Shown here in pieces: positions 9,223 to 20,777 of a stretch of 64,000 nt of DNA; within the stretch, counting starts at the first letter, position 1, and each line of letters starts with the position of its first letter. Both the position numbers and the translations under genes were made by a program. Origin of the DNA: Limanda limanda (lineage: Eukaryota > Chordata > Actinopteri > Pleuronectiformes > Pleuronectidae); NCBI RefSeq assembly GCF_963576545.1, contig NW_026870540.1:64501-128500 (forward strand), read 5' to 3'. The notes beneath the pieces were generated by a model. It was given only the letters and a program-made list of their open reading frames with translations. It made no database searches and was not told the DNA's origin.

Positions 9223-12200
9223 GTCTCTCCGACCTTCACAAAAAAAGTTATTCAAGAATATCTCTTTCTCCTATGTGCTTTCATCCCTAACCCTAACCCT
9301 AACCCTTCCGAAAGTCGGAGAAGCTCAAGGATGGTACCGATCGATGCGCGCTACCCCATTTAGTGGGGGTAAAGCCTACTTGCAAGTCTCTCCGACCTTC
9401 ACAAAAAAAGTTATTCAAGAATATCTCTTTCTCCTATGTGCTTTCATCCCTAACCCTAACCCTAACCCTTCCGAAAGTCGGAGAAGCTCAAGAATGGTAC
9501 CGATCGATGCGTGCAACCCCATTTAGTGGGGGTAGAGCCTACTTGCAAGTCTCTCCGACCTTCACAAAAAAAGTTATTCAAGAATATCTCCTCAGATTTG
9601 GGGGAATTTCGTCGGTCGACCTCTTCCGAAGGTCGTACAAGCTCGGGGATGGTACCAATCGATCCGCAGGACCCAAATTAGTCCAGATGCAACCACTTTC
9701 CAAGTCTCTCCGACCTTCACAAAAAAAGTTATTCAAGAATATCTCTTTCTCCTATGTGCTTTCATCCCTAACCCTAACCCTTCCGAAAGTCGGAGAAGCT
9801 CAAGGATGGTACCGATCGATGCGCGCTACCCCATTTAGTGGGGGTAGAGCCTACTTGCAAGTCTCTCCGACCTTCACAAAAAAAGTTATTCAAGAATATC
9901 TCCTCAGATTTGGGGGAATTTCGTCGGTCGACCTCTTTCGAAGGTCGTACAAGCTCGGGGATGGTACCAATCGATCCGCAGGACCCAAATTAGTCCAGAT
10001 GCAACCACTTTCCAAGTCTCTCCGACCTTCACAAAAAAAGTTATTCAAGAATATCTCTTTCTCCTATGTGCTTTCATCCCTAACCCTAACCCTAACCCTT
10101 CCGAAAGTCGGAGAAGCTCAAGGATGGTACCGATCGATGCGCGCTACCCCATTTAGTGGGGGTAGAGCCTACTTGCAAGTCTCTCCGACCTTCACAAAAA
10201 AAGTTATTCAAGAATATCTCTTTCTCCTATGTGCTTTCATCCCTAACCCTAACCCTAACCCTTCCGAAAGTCGGAGAAGCTCAAAGATGGTACCGATCGA
10301 TGCGCGCTACCCCATTTAGTGGGGGTAGAGCCTACTTGCAAGTCTCTCCGACCTTCACAAAAAAAGTTATTCAAGAATATCTCTTTCTCCTATGTGCTTT
10401 CATCCCTAACCCTAACCCTTCCGAAAGTCGGAGAAGCTCAAGGATGGTACTGATCGATGCGCGCTACCCCATTTAGTGGGGGTAGAGCCTACTTGCAAGT
10501 CTCTCCGACCTTCACAAAAAAGTTATTCAAGAATATCTCTTTCTCCTATGTGCTTTCATCCCTAACCCTAACCCTAACCCTTCCGAAAGTCGGAGAAGCT
10601 CAAGGATGGTACTGATCGATGCGCGCAACCCCATTTAGTGGGGGTAGAGCCTACTTGCAAGTCTCTCCGACCTTCACAAAAAAAGTTATTCAAGAATATC
10701 TCCTCAGATTTGGGGGAATTTCGTCGGTCGACCTCTTCCGAAGGTCGTACAAGCTCGGGGATGGTACCAATCGATCCGCAGGACCCAAATTAGTCCAGAT
10801 GCAACCACTTTCCAAGTCTCTCCGACCTTCACAAAAAAAGTTATTCAAGAATATCTCTTTCTCCTATGTGCTTTCATCCCTAACCCTAACCCTAACCCTT
10901 CCGAAAGTCGGAGAAGCTCAAGGATGGTACCGATCGATGCGCGCTACCCCATTTAGTGGGGGTAGAGCCTACTTGCAAGTCTCTCCGACCTTCACAAAAA
11001 AAGTTATTCAAGAATATCTCTTTCTCCTATGTGCTTTCATCCCTAACCCTAACCCTAACCCTTCCGAAAGTCGGAGAAGCTCAAGGATGGTACCGATCGA
11101 TGCGCGCTACCCCATTTAGTGGGGGTAGAGCCTACTTGCAAGTCTCTCCGACCTTCACAAAAAAAGTTATTCAAGAATATCTCTTTCTCCTATGTGCTTT
11201 CATCCCTAACCCTAACCCTAACCCTTCCGAAAGTCGGAGAAGCTCAAGGATGGTACCGATCGATGCGCGCTACCCCATTTAGTGGGGGTAGAGCCTACTT
11301 GCAAGTCTCTCCGACCTTCACAAAAAAAGTTATTCAAGAATATCTCTTTCTCCTATGTGCTTTCATCCCTAACCCTAACCCTAACCCTTCCGAAAGTCGG
11401 AGAAGCTCAAGGATGGTACTGATCAATGCGCGCAACCCCATTTAGTGGGGGTAGAGCCTACTTGCAAGTCTCTCCGACCTTCACAAAAAAAGTTATTCAA
11501 GAATATCTCCTCAGATTTGGGGGAATTTCGTCGGTCGACCTCTTCCGAAGGTCGTACAAGCTCGGGGATGGTACCAATCGATCCGCAGGACCCAAATTAG
11601 TCCAGATGCAACCACTTTCCAAGTCTCTCCGACCTTCACAAAAAAAGTTATTCAAGAATATCTCTTTCTCCTATGTGCTTTCATCCCTAACCCTAACCCT
11701 AACCCTTCCGAAAGTCGGAGAAGCTCAAGGATGGTACTGATCGATGCGCGCAACCCCATTTAGTGGGGGTAGAGCCTACTTGCAAGTCTCTCCGACCTTC
11801 ACAAAAAAAGTTATTCAAGAATATCTCCTCAGATTTGGGGGAATTTCGTCGGTCGACCTCTTCCGAAGGTCTTACAAGCTCGGGGATGGTACCAATCGAT
11901 CTGCAGGACCCAAATTAGTCCAGATGCAACCACTTTCCAAGTCTCTCCGACCTTCACAAAAAAAGTTATTCAAGAATATCTCTTTCTCCTATGTGCTTTC
12001 ATCCCTAACCCTAACCCTAACCCTTCCGAAAGTCGGAGAAGCTCAAGGATGGTACCGATCGATGCGCGCTACCCCATTTAGTGGGGGTAGAGCCTACTTG
12101 CAAGTCTCTCCGACCTTCACAAAAAAAGTTATTCAAGAATATCTCTTTCTCCTATGTGCTTTCATCCCTAACCCTAACCCTAACCCTTCCGAAAGTCGGA

Positions 12201-13228
12201 GAAGCTCAAGGATGGTACCGATCGATGCGCGCTACCCCATTTAGTGGGGGTAAAGCCTACTTGCAAGTCTCTCCGACCTTCACAAAAAAAGTTATTCAAG
12301 AATATCTCCTCAGATTTGGGGGAATTTCGTCGGTCGACCTCTTCCGAAGGTCGTACAAGCTCGGGGATGGTACCAATCGATCCGCAGGACCCAAATTAGT
12401 CCAGATGCAACCACTTTCCAAGTCTCTCCGACCTTCACAAAAAAAGTTATTCAAGAATATCTCTTTCTCCTATGTGCTTTCATACCTAACCCTAACCCTA
12501 ACCCTTCCGAAAGTCGGAGAAGCTCAAGGATGGTACCGATCGATGCGCGCTACCCCATTTAGTGGGGGTAAAGCCTACTTGCAAGTCTCTCCGACCTTCA
12601 CAAAAAAAGTTATTCAAGAATATCTCTTTCTCCTATGTGCTTTCATCCCTAACCCTAACCCTAACCCTTCCGAAAGTCGGAGAAGCTCAAGGATGGTACC
12701 GATCGATGCGCGCAACCCCATTTAGTGGGGGTAGAGCCTACTTGCAAGTCTCTCCGACCTTCACAAAAAAAGTTATTCAAGAATATCTCCTCAGATTTGG
12801 GGGAATTTCGTCGGTCGACCTCTTCCGAAGGTCGTACAAGCTCGGGGATGGTACCAATCGATCCGCAGGACCCAAATTAGTCCAGATGCAACCACTTTTC
12901 AAGTCTCTCCGACCTTCACAAAAAAAGTTATTCAAGAATATCTCTTTCTCCTATGTGCTTTCATCCCTAACCCTAACCCTAACCCTTCCGAAAGTCGGAG
13001 AAGCTCAAGGATGGTACCGATCGATGCGCGCTACCCCATTTAGTGGGGGTAGAGCCTACTTGCAAGTCTCTCCAACCTTCACAAAAAAAGTTATTCAAGA
13101 ATATCTCTTTCTCCTATGTGCTTTCATCCCTAACCCTAACCCTAACCCTTCCGAAAGTCGGAGAAGCTCAAGGATGGTACCGATCGATGTGCGCTACCCC
13201 ATTTAGTGGGGGTAGAGCCTACTTGCAA
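9223..13228 (+). repeat. Long-range paralogous block, left copy
   Basis: The module order from 9223 on matches that of 24932-29250. The offset is 15709 bp at the start (for example the CTCTTTCGAAGG variants near 9933 and 25642) and 16022 bp later (modules at 10979 and 27001). The shift is explained mainly by an extra A-B dimer in the right copy (26365-26682), with small hexamer and single-base changes. Shared features include two TCTGCAGG (PstI) variants and the ACTGATCAATG tails. Confidence 0.8.
10499..10660 (+). repeat. B module with one-base A-tract contraction (162 bp)
   Basis: The A tract at 10516-10521 has six A rather than seven. It is the only module whose length deviates by a single base. 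It could be a true slippage event or a sequencing or assembly error in a homopolymer. Confidence 0.85.
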
Positions 13229-13717
13229 GTCTCTCCGACCTTCACAAAAAAAGTTATTCAAGAATATCTCTTTCTCCTATGTGCTTTCATCCCTAACCCT
13301 AACCCTAACCCTTCCGAAAGTCGGAGAAGCTCAAGGATGGTACCGATCGATGCGCGCTACCCCATTTAGTGGGGGTAGAGCCTACTTGCAAGTCTCTCCG
13401 ACCTTCACAAAAAAAGTTATTCAAGAATATCTCTTTCTCCTATGTGCTTTCATCCCTAACCCTAACCCTAACCCTTCCGAAAGTCGGAGAAGCTCAAGGA
13501 TGGTACCGATCGATGCGCGCTACCCCATTTAGTGGGGGTAGAGCCTACTTGCAAGTCTCTCCGACCTTCACAAAAAAAGTTATTCAAGAATATCTCTTTC
13601 TCCTATGTGCTTTCATCCCTAACCCTAACCCTAACCCTTCCGAAAGTCGGAGAAGCTCAAGGATGGTACTGATCGATGCGCGCAACCCCATTTAGTGGGG
13701 GTAGAGCCTACTTGCAA
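11786..13717 (+). repeat. Local tandem copy, 1932 bp (A BB A BB A BBBBB)
   Basis: Twelve modules. The first eight match those starting at 13718 with an offset of 1932 bp, including the TCTGCAGG variant in the first A (near 11900 and 13832), GGTAAAGCC tails and the CTTTTCAA ending of the third A. Near the end the copies diverge: the GATGTGCGC tail is in the ninth module here and the tenth in the next copy. It contains the longest B run of domain I other than the one at 4097-5068. Confidence 0.87.
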
Positions 13718-14679
13718 GTCTCTCCGACCTTCACAAAAAAAGTTATTCAAGAATATCTCCTCAGATTTGGGGGAATTTCGTCGGTCGACCTCTTCCGAAG
13801 GTCGTACAAGCTCGGGGATGGTACCAATCGATCTGCAGGACCCAAATTAGTCCAGATGCAACCACTTTCCAAGTCTCTCCGACCTTCACAAAAAAAGTTA
13901 TTCAAGAATATCTCTTTCTCCTATGTGCTTTCATCCCTAACCCTAACCCTAACCCTTCCGAAAGTCGGAGAAGCTCAAGGATGGTACCGATCGATGCGCG
14001 CTACCCCATTTAGTGGGGGTAGAGCCTACTTGCAAGTCTCTCCGACCTTCACAAAAAAAGTTATTCAAGAATATCTCTTTCTCCTATGTGCTTTCATCCC
14101 TAACCCTAACCCTAACCCTTCCGAAAGTCGGAGAAGCTCAAGGATGGTACCGATCGATGCGCGCTACCCCATTTAGTGGGGGTAAAGCCTACTTGCAAGT
14201 CTCTCCGACCTTCACAAAAAAAGTTATTCAAGAATATCTCCTCAGATTTGGGGGAATTTCGTCGGTCGACCTCTTCCGAAGGTCGTACAAGCTCGGGGAT
14301 GGTACCAATCGATCCGCAGGACCCAAATTAGTCCAGATGCAACCACTTTCCAAGTCTCTCCGACCTTCACAAAAAAAGTTATTCAAGAATATCTCTTTCT
14401 CCTATGTGCTTTCATCCCTAACCCTAACCCTAACCCTTCCGAAAGTCGGAGAAGCTCAAGGATGGTACCGATCGATGCGCGCTACCCCATTTAGTGGGGG
14501 TAAAGCCTACTTGCAAGTCTCTCCGACCTTCACAAAAAAAGTTATTCAAGAATATCTCTTTCTCCTATGTGCTTTCATCCCTAACCCTAACCCTAACCCT
14601 TCCGAAAGTCGGAGAAGCTCAAGGATGGTACCGATCGATGCGCGCAACCCCATTTAGTGGGGGTAGAGCCTACTTGCAA

Positions 14680-16929
14680 GTCTCTCCGACCTTCACAAAA
14701 AAAGTTATTCAAGAATATCTCCTCAGATTTGGGGGAATTTCGTCGGTCGACCTCTTCCGAAGGTCGTACAAGCTCGGGGATGGTACCAATCGATCCGCAG
14801 GACCCAAATTAGTCCAGATGCAACCACTTTTCAAGTCTCTCCGACCTTCACAAAAAAAGTTATTCAAGAATATCTCTTTCTCCTATGTGCTTTCATCCCT
14901 AACCCTAACCCTAACCCTTCCGAAAGTCGGAGAAGCTCAAGGATGGTACCGATCGATGCGCGCTACCCCATTTAGTGGGGGTAGAGCCTACTTGCAAGTC
15001 TCTCCGACCTTCACAAAAAAAGTTATTCAAGAATATCTCTTTCTCCTATGTGCTTTCATCCCTAACCCTAACCCTAACCCTTCCGAAAGTCGGAGAAGCT
15101 CAAGGATGGTACCGATCGATGCGCGCTACCCCATTTAGTGGGGGTAGAGCCTACTTGCAAGTCTCTCCGACCTTCACAAAAAAAGTTATTCAAGAATATC
15201 TCTTTCTCCTATGTGCTTTCATCCCTAACCCTAACCCTAACCCTTCCGAAAGTCGGAGAAGCTCAAGGATGGTACCGATCGATGTGCGCTACCCCATTTA
15301 GTGGGGGTAGAGCCTACTTGCAAGTCTCTCCGACCTTCACAAAAAAAGTTATTCAAGAATATCTCTTTCTCCTATGTGCTTTCATCCCTAACCCTAACCC
15401 TAACCCTTCCGAAAGTCGGAGAAGCTCAAGGATGGTACTGATCAATGCGCGCAACCCCATTTAGTGGGGGTAGAGCCTACTTGCAAGTCTCTCCGACCTT
15501 CACAAAAAAAGTTATTCAAGAATATCTCCTCAGATTTGGGGGAATTTCGTCGGTCGACCTCTTCCGAAGGTCGTACAAGCTCGGGGATGGTACCAATCGA
15601 TCCGCAGGACCCAAATTAGTCCAGATGCAACCACTTTCCAAGTCTCTCCGACCTTCACAAAAAAAGTTATTCAAGAATATCTCTTTCTCCTATGTGCTTT
15701 CATCCCTAACCCTAACCCTAACCCATCCGAAAGTCGGAGAAGCTCAAGGATGGTACTGATCGATGCGCGCAACCCCATTTAGTGGGGGTAGAGCCTACTT
15801 GCAAGTCTCTCCGACCTTCACAAAAAAAGTTATTCAAGAATATCTCCTCAGATTTGGGGGAATTTCGTCGGTCGACCTCTTCCGAAGGTCGTACAAGCTC
15901 GGGGATGGTACCAATCGATCCGCAGGACCCAAATTAGTCCAGATGCAACCACTTTTCAAGTCTCTCCGACCTTCACAAAAAAAGTTATTCAAGAATATCT
16001 CTTTCTCCTATGTGCTTTCATCCCTAACCCTAACCCTAACCCTTCCGAAAGTCGGAGAAGCTCAAGGATGGTACCGATCGATGCGCGCTACCCCATTTAG
16101 TGGGGGTAGAGCCTACTTGCAAGTCTCTCCGACCTTCACAAAAAAAGTTATTCAAGAATATCTCTTTCTCCTATGTGCTTTCATCCCTAACCCTAACCCT
16201 AACCCTTCCGAAAGTCGGAGAAGCTCAAGGATGGTACCGATCGATGCGCGCTACCCCATTTAGTGGGGGTAGAGCCTACTTGCAAGTCTCTCCGACCTTC
16301 ACAAAAAAAGTTATTCAAGAATATCTCTTTCTCCTATGTGCTTTCATCCCTAACCCTAACCCTAACCCTTCCGAAAGTCGGAGAAGCTCAAGGATGGTAC
16401 CGATCGATGTGCGCTACCCCATTTAGTGGGGGTAGAGCCTACTTGCAAGTCTCTCCGACCTTCACAAAAAAAGTTATTCAAGAATATCTCTTTCTCCTAT
16501 GTGCTTTCATCCCTAACCCTAACCCTAACCCTTCCGAAAGTCGGAGAAGCTCAAGGATGGTACTGATCAATGCGCGCAACCCCATTTAGTGGGGGTAGAG
16601 CCTACTTGCAAGTCTCTCCGACCTTCACAAAAAAAGTTATTCAAGAATATCTCCTCAGATTTGGGGGAATTTCGTCGGTCGACCTCTTCCGAAGGTCGTA
16701 CAAGCTCGGGGATGGTACCAATCGATCCGCAGGACCCAAATTAGTCCAGATGCAACCACTTTCCAAGTCTCTCCGACCTTCACAAAAAAAGTTATTCAAG
16801 AATATCTCTTTCTCCTATGTGCTTTCATCCCTAACCCTAACCCTAACCCATCCGAAAGTCGGAGAAGCTCAAGGATGGTACTGATCGATGCGCGCAACCC
16901 CATTTAGTGGGGGTAGAGCCTACTTGCAA
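14680..16929 (+). repeat. Two tandem copies of a 1125-bp, 7-module unit (A BBBB A B)
   Basis: Copies run 14680-15804 and 15805-16929. Diagnostic shared variants are GATGTGCGC (15283 and 16408 area), ACTGATCAATG (near 15439 and 16564) and CCCATCCG in place of CCCTTCCG (15725 and 16850 area). The first A of both copies has the CTTTTCAA ending, whereas the next A, at 16930, has CTTTCCAA, marking the end of the duplication. Confidence 0.9.
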
Positions 16930-18698
16930 GTCTCTCCGACCTTCACAAAAAAAGTTATTCAAGAATATCTCCTCAGATTTGGGGGAATTTCGTCGGTCGA
17001 CCTCTTCCGAAGGTCGTACAAGCTCGGGGATGGTACCAATCGATCCGCAGGACCCAAATTAGTCCAGATGCAACCACTTTCCAAGTCTCTCCGACCTTCA
17101 CAAAAAAAGTTATTCAAGAATATCTCTTTCTCCTATGTGCTTTCATCCCTAACCCTAACCCTAACCCTTCCGAAAGTCGGAGAAGCTCAAGGATGGTACC
17201 GATCGATGCGCGCTACCCCATTTAGTGGGGGTAGAGCCTACTTGCAAGTCTCTCCGACCTTCACAAAAAAAGTTATTCAAGAATATCTCTTTCTCCTATG
17301 TGCTTTCATCCCTAACCCTAACCCTAACCCTTCCGAAAGTCGGAGAAGCTCAAGGATGGTACCGATCGATGCGCGCTACCCCATTTAGTGGGGGTAGAGC
17401 CTACTTGCAAGTCTCTCCGACCTTCACAAAAAAAGTTATTCAAGAATATCTCCTCAGATTTGGGGGAATTTCGTCGGTCGACCTCTTCCGAAGGTCGTAC
17501 AAGCTCGGGGATGGTACCAATCGATCCGCAGGACCCAAATTAGTCCAGATGCAACCACTTTCCAAGTCTCTCCGACCTTCACAAAAAAAGTTATTCAAGA
17601 ATATCTCTTTCTCCTATGTGCTTTCATCCCTAACCCTAACCCTAACCCTTCCGAAAGTCGGAGAAGCTCAAGGATGGTACCGATCGATGCGCGCTACCCC
17701 ATTTAGTGGGGGTAAAGCCTACTTGCAAGTCTCTCCGACCTTCACAAAAAAAGTTATTCAAGAATATCTCTTTCTCCTATGTGCTTTCATCCCTAACCCT
17801 AACCCTAACCCTTCCGAAAGTCGGAGAAGCTCAAGGATGGTACCGATCGATGCGCGCAACCCCATTTAGTGGGGGTAGAGCCTACTTGCAAGTCTCTCCG
17901 ACCTTCACAAAAAAAGTTATTAAAGAATATCTCCTCAGATTTGGGGGAATTTCGTCGGTCGACCTCTTCCGAAGGTCGTACAAGCTCGGGGATGGTACCA
18001 ATCGATCCGCAGGACCCAAATTAGTCCAGATGCAACCACTTTTCAAGTCTCTCCGACCTTCACAAAAAAAGTTATTCAAGAATATCTCTTTCTCCTATGT
18101 GCTTTCATCCCTAACCCTAACCCTAACCCTTCCGAAAGTCGGAGAAGCTCAAGGATGGTACCGATCGATGCGCGCTACCCCATTTAGTGGGGGTAAAGCC
18201 TACTTGCAAGTCTCTCCGACCTTCACAAAAAAAGTTATTCAAGAATATCTCTTTCTCCTATGTGCTTTCATCCCTAACCCTAACCCTAACCCTTCCGAAA
18301 GTCGGAGAAGCTCAAGGATGGTACCGATCGATGTGCGCTACCCCATTTAGTGGGGGTAGAGCCTACTTGCAAGTCTCTCCGACCTTCACAAAAAAAGTTA
18401 TTCAAGAATATCTCTTTCTCCTATGTGCTTTCATCCCTAACCCTAACCCTAACCCTTCCGAAAGTCGGAGAAGCTCAAGGATGGTACCGATCGATGCGCG
18501 TTACCCCATTTAGTGGGGGTAGAGCCTACTTGCAAGTCTCTCCGACCTTCACAAAAAAAGTTATTCAAGAATATCTCTTTCTCCTATGTGCTTTCATCCC
18601 TAACCCTAACCCTAACCCTTCCGAAAGTCGGAGAAGCTCAAAGATGGTACTGATCGATGCGCGCAACCCCATTTAGTGGGGGTAGAGCCTACTTGCAA
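16930..18698 (+). repeat. A BB A BB A BBBB motif with an isolated A* module
   Basis: Eleven modules in the super-motif also found from 11786, 13718 and 27808. The A at 17892 has TTAAAG instead of TTCAAG (position 17922), the only A* module left of 31990. Its partner substitutions differ from the later A* modules (it ends CTTTTCAA), so it may be an independent mutation or a converted copy. Tail markers GATGTGCGC and GCGTTACC follow in 18210-18535. Confidence 0.85.
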
Positions 18699-20296
18699 GT
18701 CTCTCCGACCTTCACAAAAAAAGTTATTCAAGAATATCTCCTCAGATTTGGGGGAATTTCGTCGGTCGACCTCTTCCGAAGGTCGTACAAGCTCGGGGAT
18801 GGTACCAATCGATCCGCAGGACCCAAATTAGTCCAGATGCAACCACTTTCCAAGTCTCTCCGACCTTCACAAAAAAAGTTATTCAAGAATATCTCTTTCT
18901 CCTATGTGCTTTCATCCCTAACCCTAACCCTAACCCTTCCGAAAGTCGGAGAAGCTCAAGGATGGTACTGATCGATGCGCGCAACCCCATTTAGTGGGGG
19001 TAGAGCCTACTTGCAAGTCTCTCCGACCTTCACAAAAAAAGTTATTCAAGAATATCTCCTCAGATTTGGGGGAATTTCGTCGGTCGACCTCTTCCGAAGG
19101 TCGTACAAGCTCGGGGATGGTACCAATCGATCCGCAGGACCCAAATTAGTCCAGATGCAACCACTTTCCAAGTCTCTCCGACCTTCACAAAAAAAGTTAT
19201 TCAAGAATATCTCTTTCTCCTATGTGCTTTCATCCCTAACCCTAACCCTAACCCTTCCGAAAGTCGGAGAAGCTCAAGGATGGTACCGATCGATGCGCGC
19301 TACCCCATTTAGTGGGGGTAGAGCCTACTTGCAAGTCTCTCCGACCTTCACAAAAAAAGTTATTCAAGAATATCTCTTTCTCCTATGTGCTTTCATCCCT
19401 AACCCTAACCCTAACCCTTCCGAAAGTCGGAGAAGCTCAAGGATGGTACCGATCGATGCGCGCAACCCCATTTAGTGGGGGTAGAGCCTACTTGCAAGTC
19501 TCTCCGACCTTCACAAAAAAAGTTATTCAAGAATATCTCCTCAGATTTGGGGGAATTTCGTCGGTCGACCTCTTCCGAAGGTCGTACAAGCTCGGGGATG
19601 GTACCAATCGATCCGCAGGACCCAAATTAGTCCAGATGCAACCACTTTCCAAGTCTCTCCGACCTTCACAAAAAAAGTTATTCAAGAATATCTCTTTCTC
19701 CTATGTGCTTTCATCCCTAACCCTAACCCTAACCCTTCCGAAAGTCGGAGAAGCTCAAGGATGGTACTGATCGATGCGCGCAACCCCATTTAGTGGGGGT
19801 AGAGCCTACTTGCAAGTCTCTCCGACCTTCACAAAAAAAGTTATTCAAGAATATCTCCTCAGATTTGGGGGAATTTCGTCGGTCGACCTCTTCCGAAGGT
19901 CGTACAAGCTCGGGGATGGTACCAATCGATCCGCAGGACCCAAATTAGTCCAGATGCAACCACTTTCCAAGTCTCTCCGACCTTCACAAAAAAAGTTATT
20001 CAAGAATATCTCTTTCTCCTATGTGCTTTCATCCCTAACCCTAACCCTAACCCTTCCGAAAGTCGGAGAAGCTCAAGGATGGTACCGATCGATGCGCGCT
20101 ACCCCATTTAGTGGGGGTAGAGCCTACTTGCAAGTCTCTCCGACCTTCACAAAAAAAGTTATTCAAGAATATCTCTTTCTCCTATGTGCTTTCATCCCTA
20201 ACCCTAACCCTAACCCTTCCGAAAGTCGGAGAAGCTCAAGGATGGTACCGATCGATGCGCGCAACCCCATTTAGTGGGGGTAGAGCCTACTTGCAA
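18699..20296 (+). repeat. Two tandem copies of a 799-bp, 5-module unit (A B A BB)
   Basis: Copies run 18699-19497 and 19498-20296. Module order and tail types are identical (ACTGATCGATG after the first B, ACCGATCGATGCGCGCAACC at the end). A 799-bp A B A BB unit reappears as the second half of the 2079-bp higher-order repeat further right, there with A* as its first module. Confidence 0.88.
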
Positions 20297-20777
20297 GTCT
20301 CTCCGACCTTCACAAAAAAAGTTATTCAAGAATATCTCCTCAGATTTGGGGGAATTTCGTCGGTCGACCTCTTCCGAAGGTCGTACAAGCTCGGGGATGG
20401 TACCAATCGATCCGCAGGACCCAAATTAGTCCAGATGCAACCACTTTCCAAGTCTCTCCGACCTTCACAAAAAAAGTTATTCAAGAATATCTCTTTCTCC
20501 TATGTGCTTTCATCCCTAACCCTAACCCTAACCCTTCCGAAAGTCGGAGAAGCTCAAGGATGGTACCGATCGATGCGCGCTACCCCATTTAGTGGGGGTA
20601 AAGCCTACTTGCAAGTCTCTCCGACCTTCACAAAAAAAGTTATTCAAGAATATCTCTTTCTCCTATGTGCTTTCATCCCTAACCCTAACCCTAACCCTTC
20701 CGAAAGTCGGAGAAGCTCAAGGATGGTACTGATCGATGCGCGCAACCCCATTTAGTGGGGGTAGAGCCTACTTGCAA
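20297..20777 (+). repeat. A BB spacer segment
   Basis: Modules start at 20297 (A), 20452 (B with GGTAAAGCC tail) and 20615 (B with ACTGATCGATGCGCGCAACC tail). The segment separates the 799-bp pair from the 1918-bp pair. No unique DNA. Confidence 0.85.

Noticed and set aside
9363..10319. Long + strand open frames (up to about 318 codons), starting at GTG or ATG, throughout the array
   Set aside because: The 318-bp AB dimer is a multiple of three and happens to be stop-free in one frame, while each extra 163-bp B shifts the frame. Frames overlap, start and stop at module features (TTTAG at the B end, TGA in ACTGATCG) and give translations of the same DNA in different frames. No domain, signal peptide, ribosome-binding context or codon bias supports coding.
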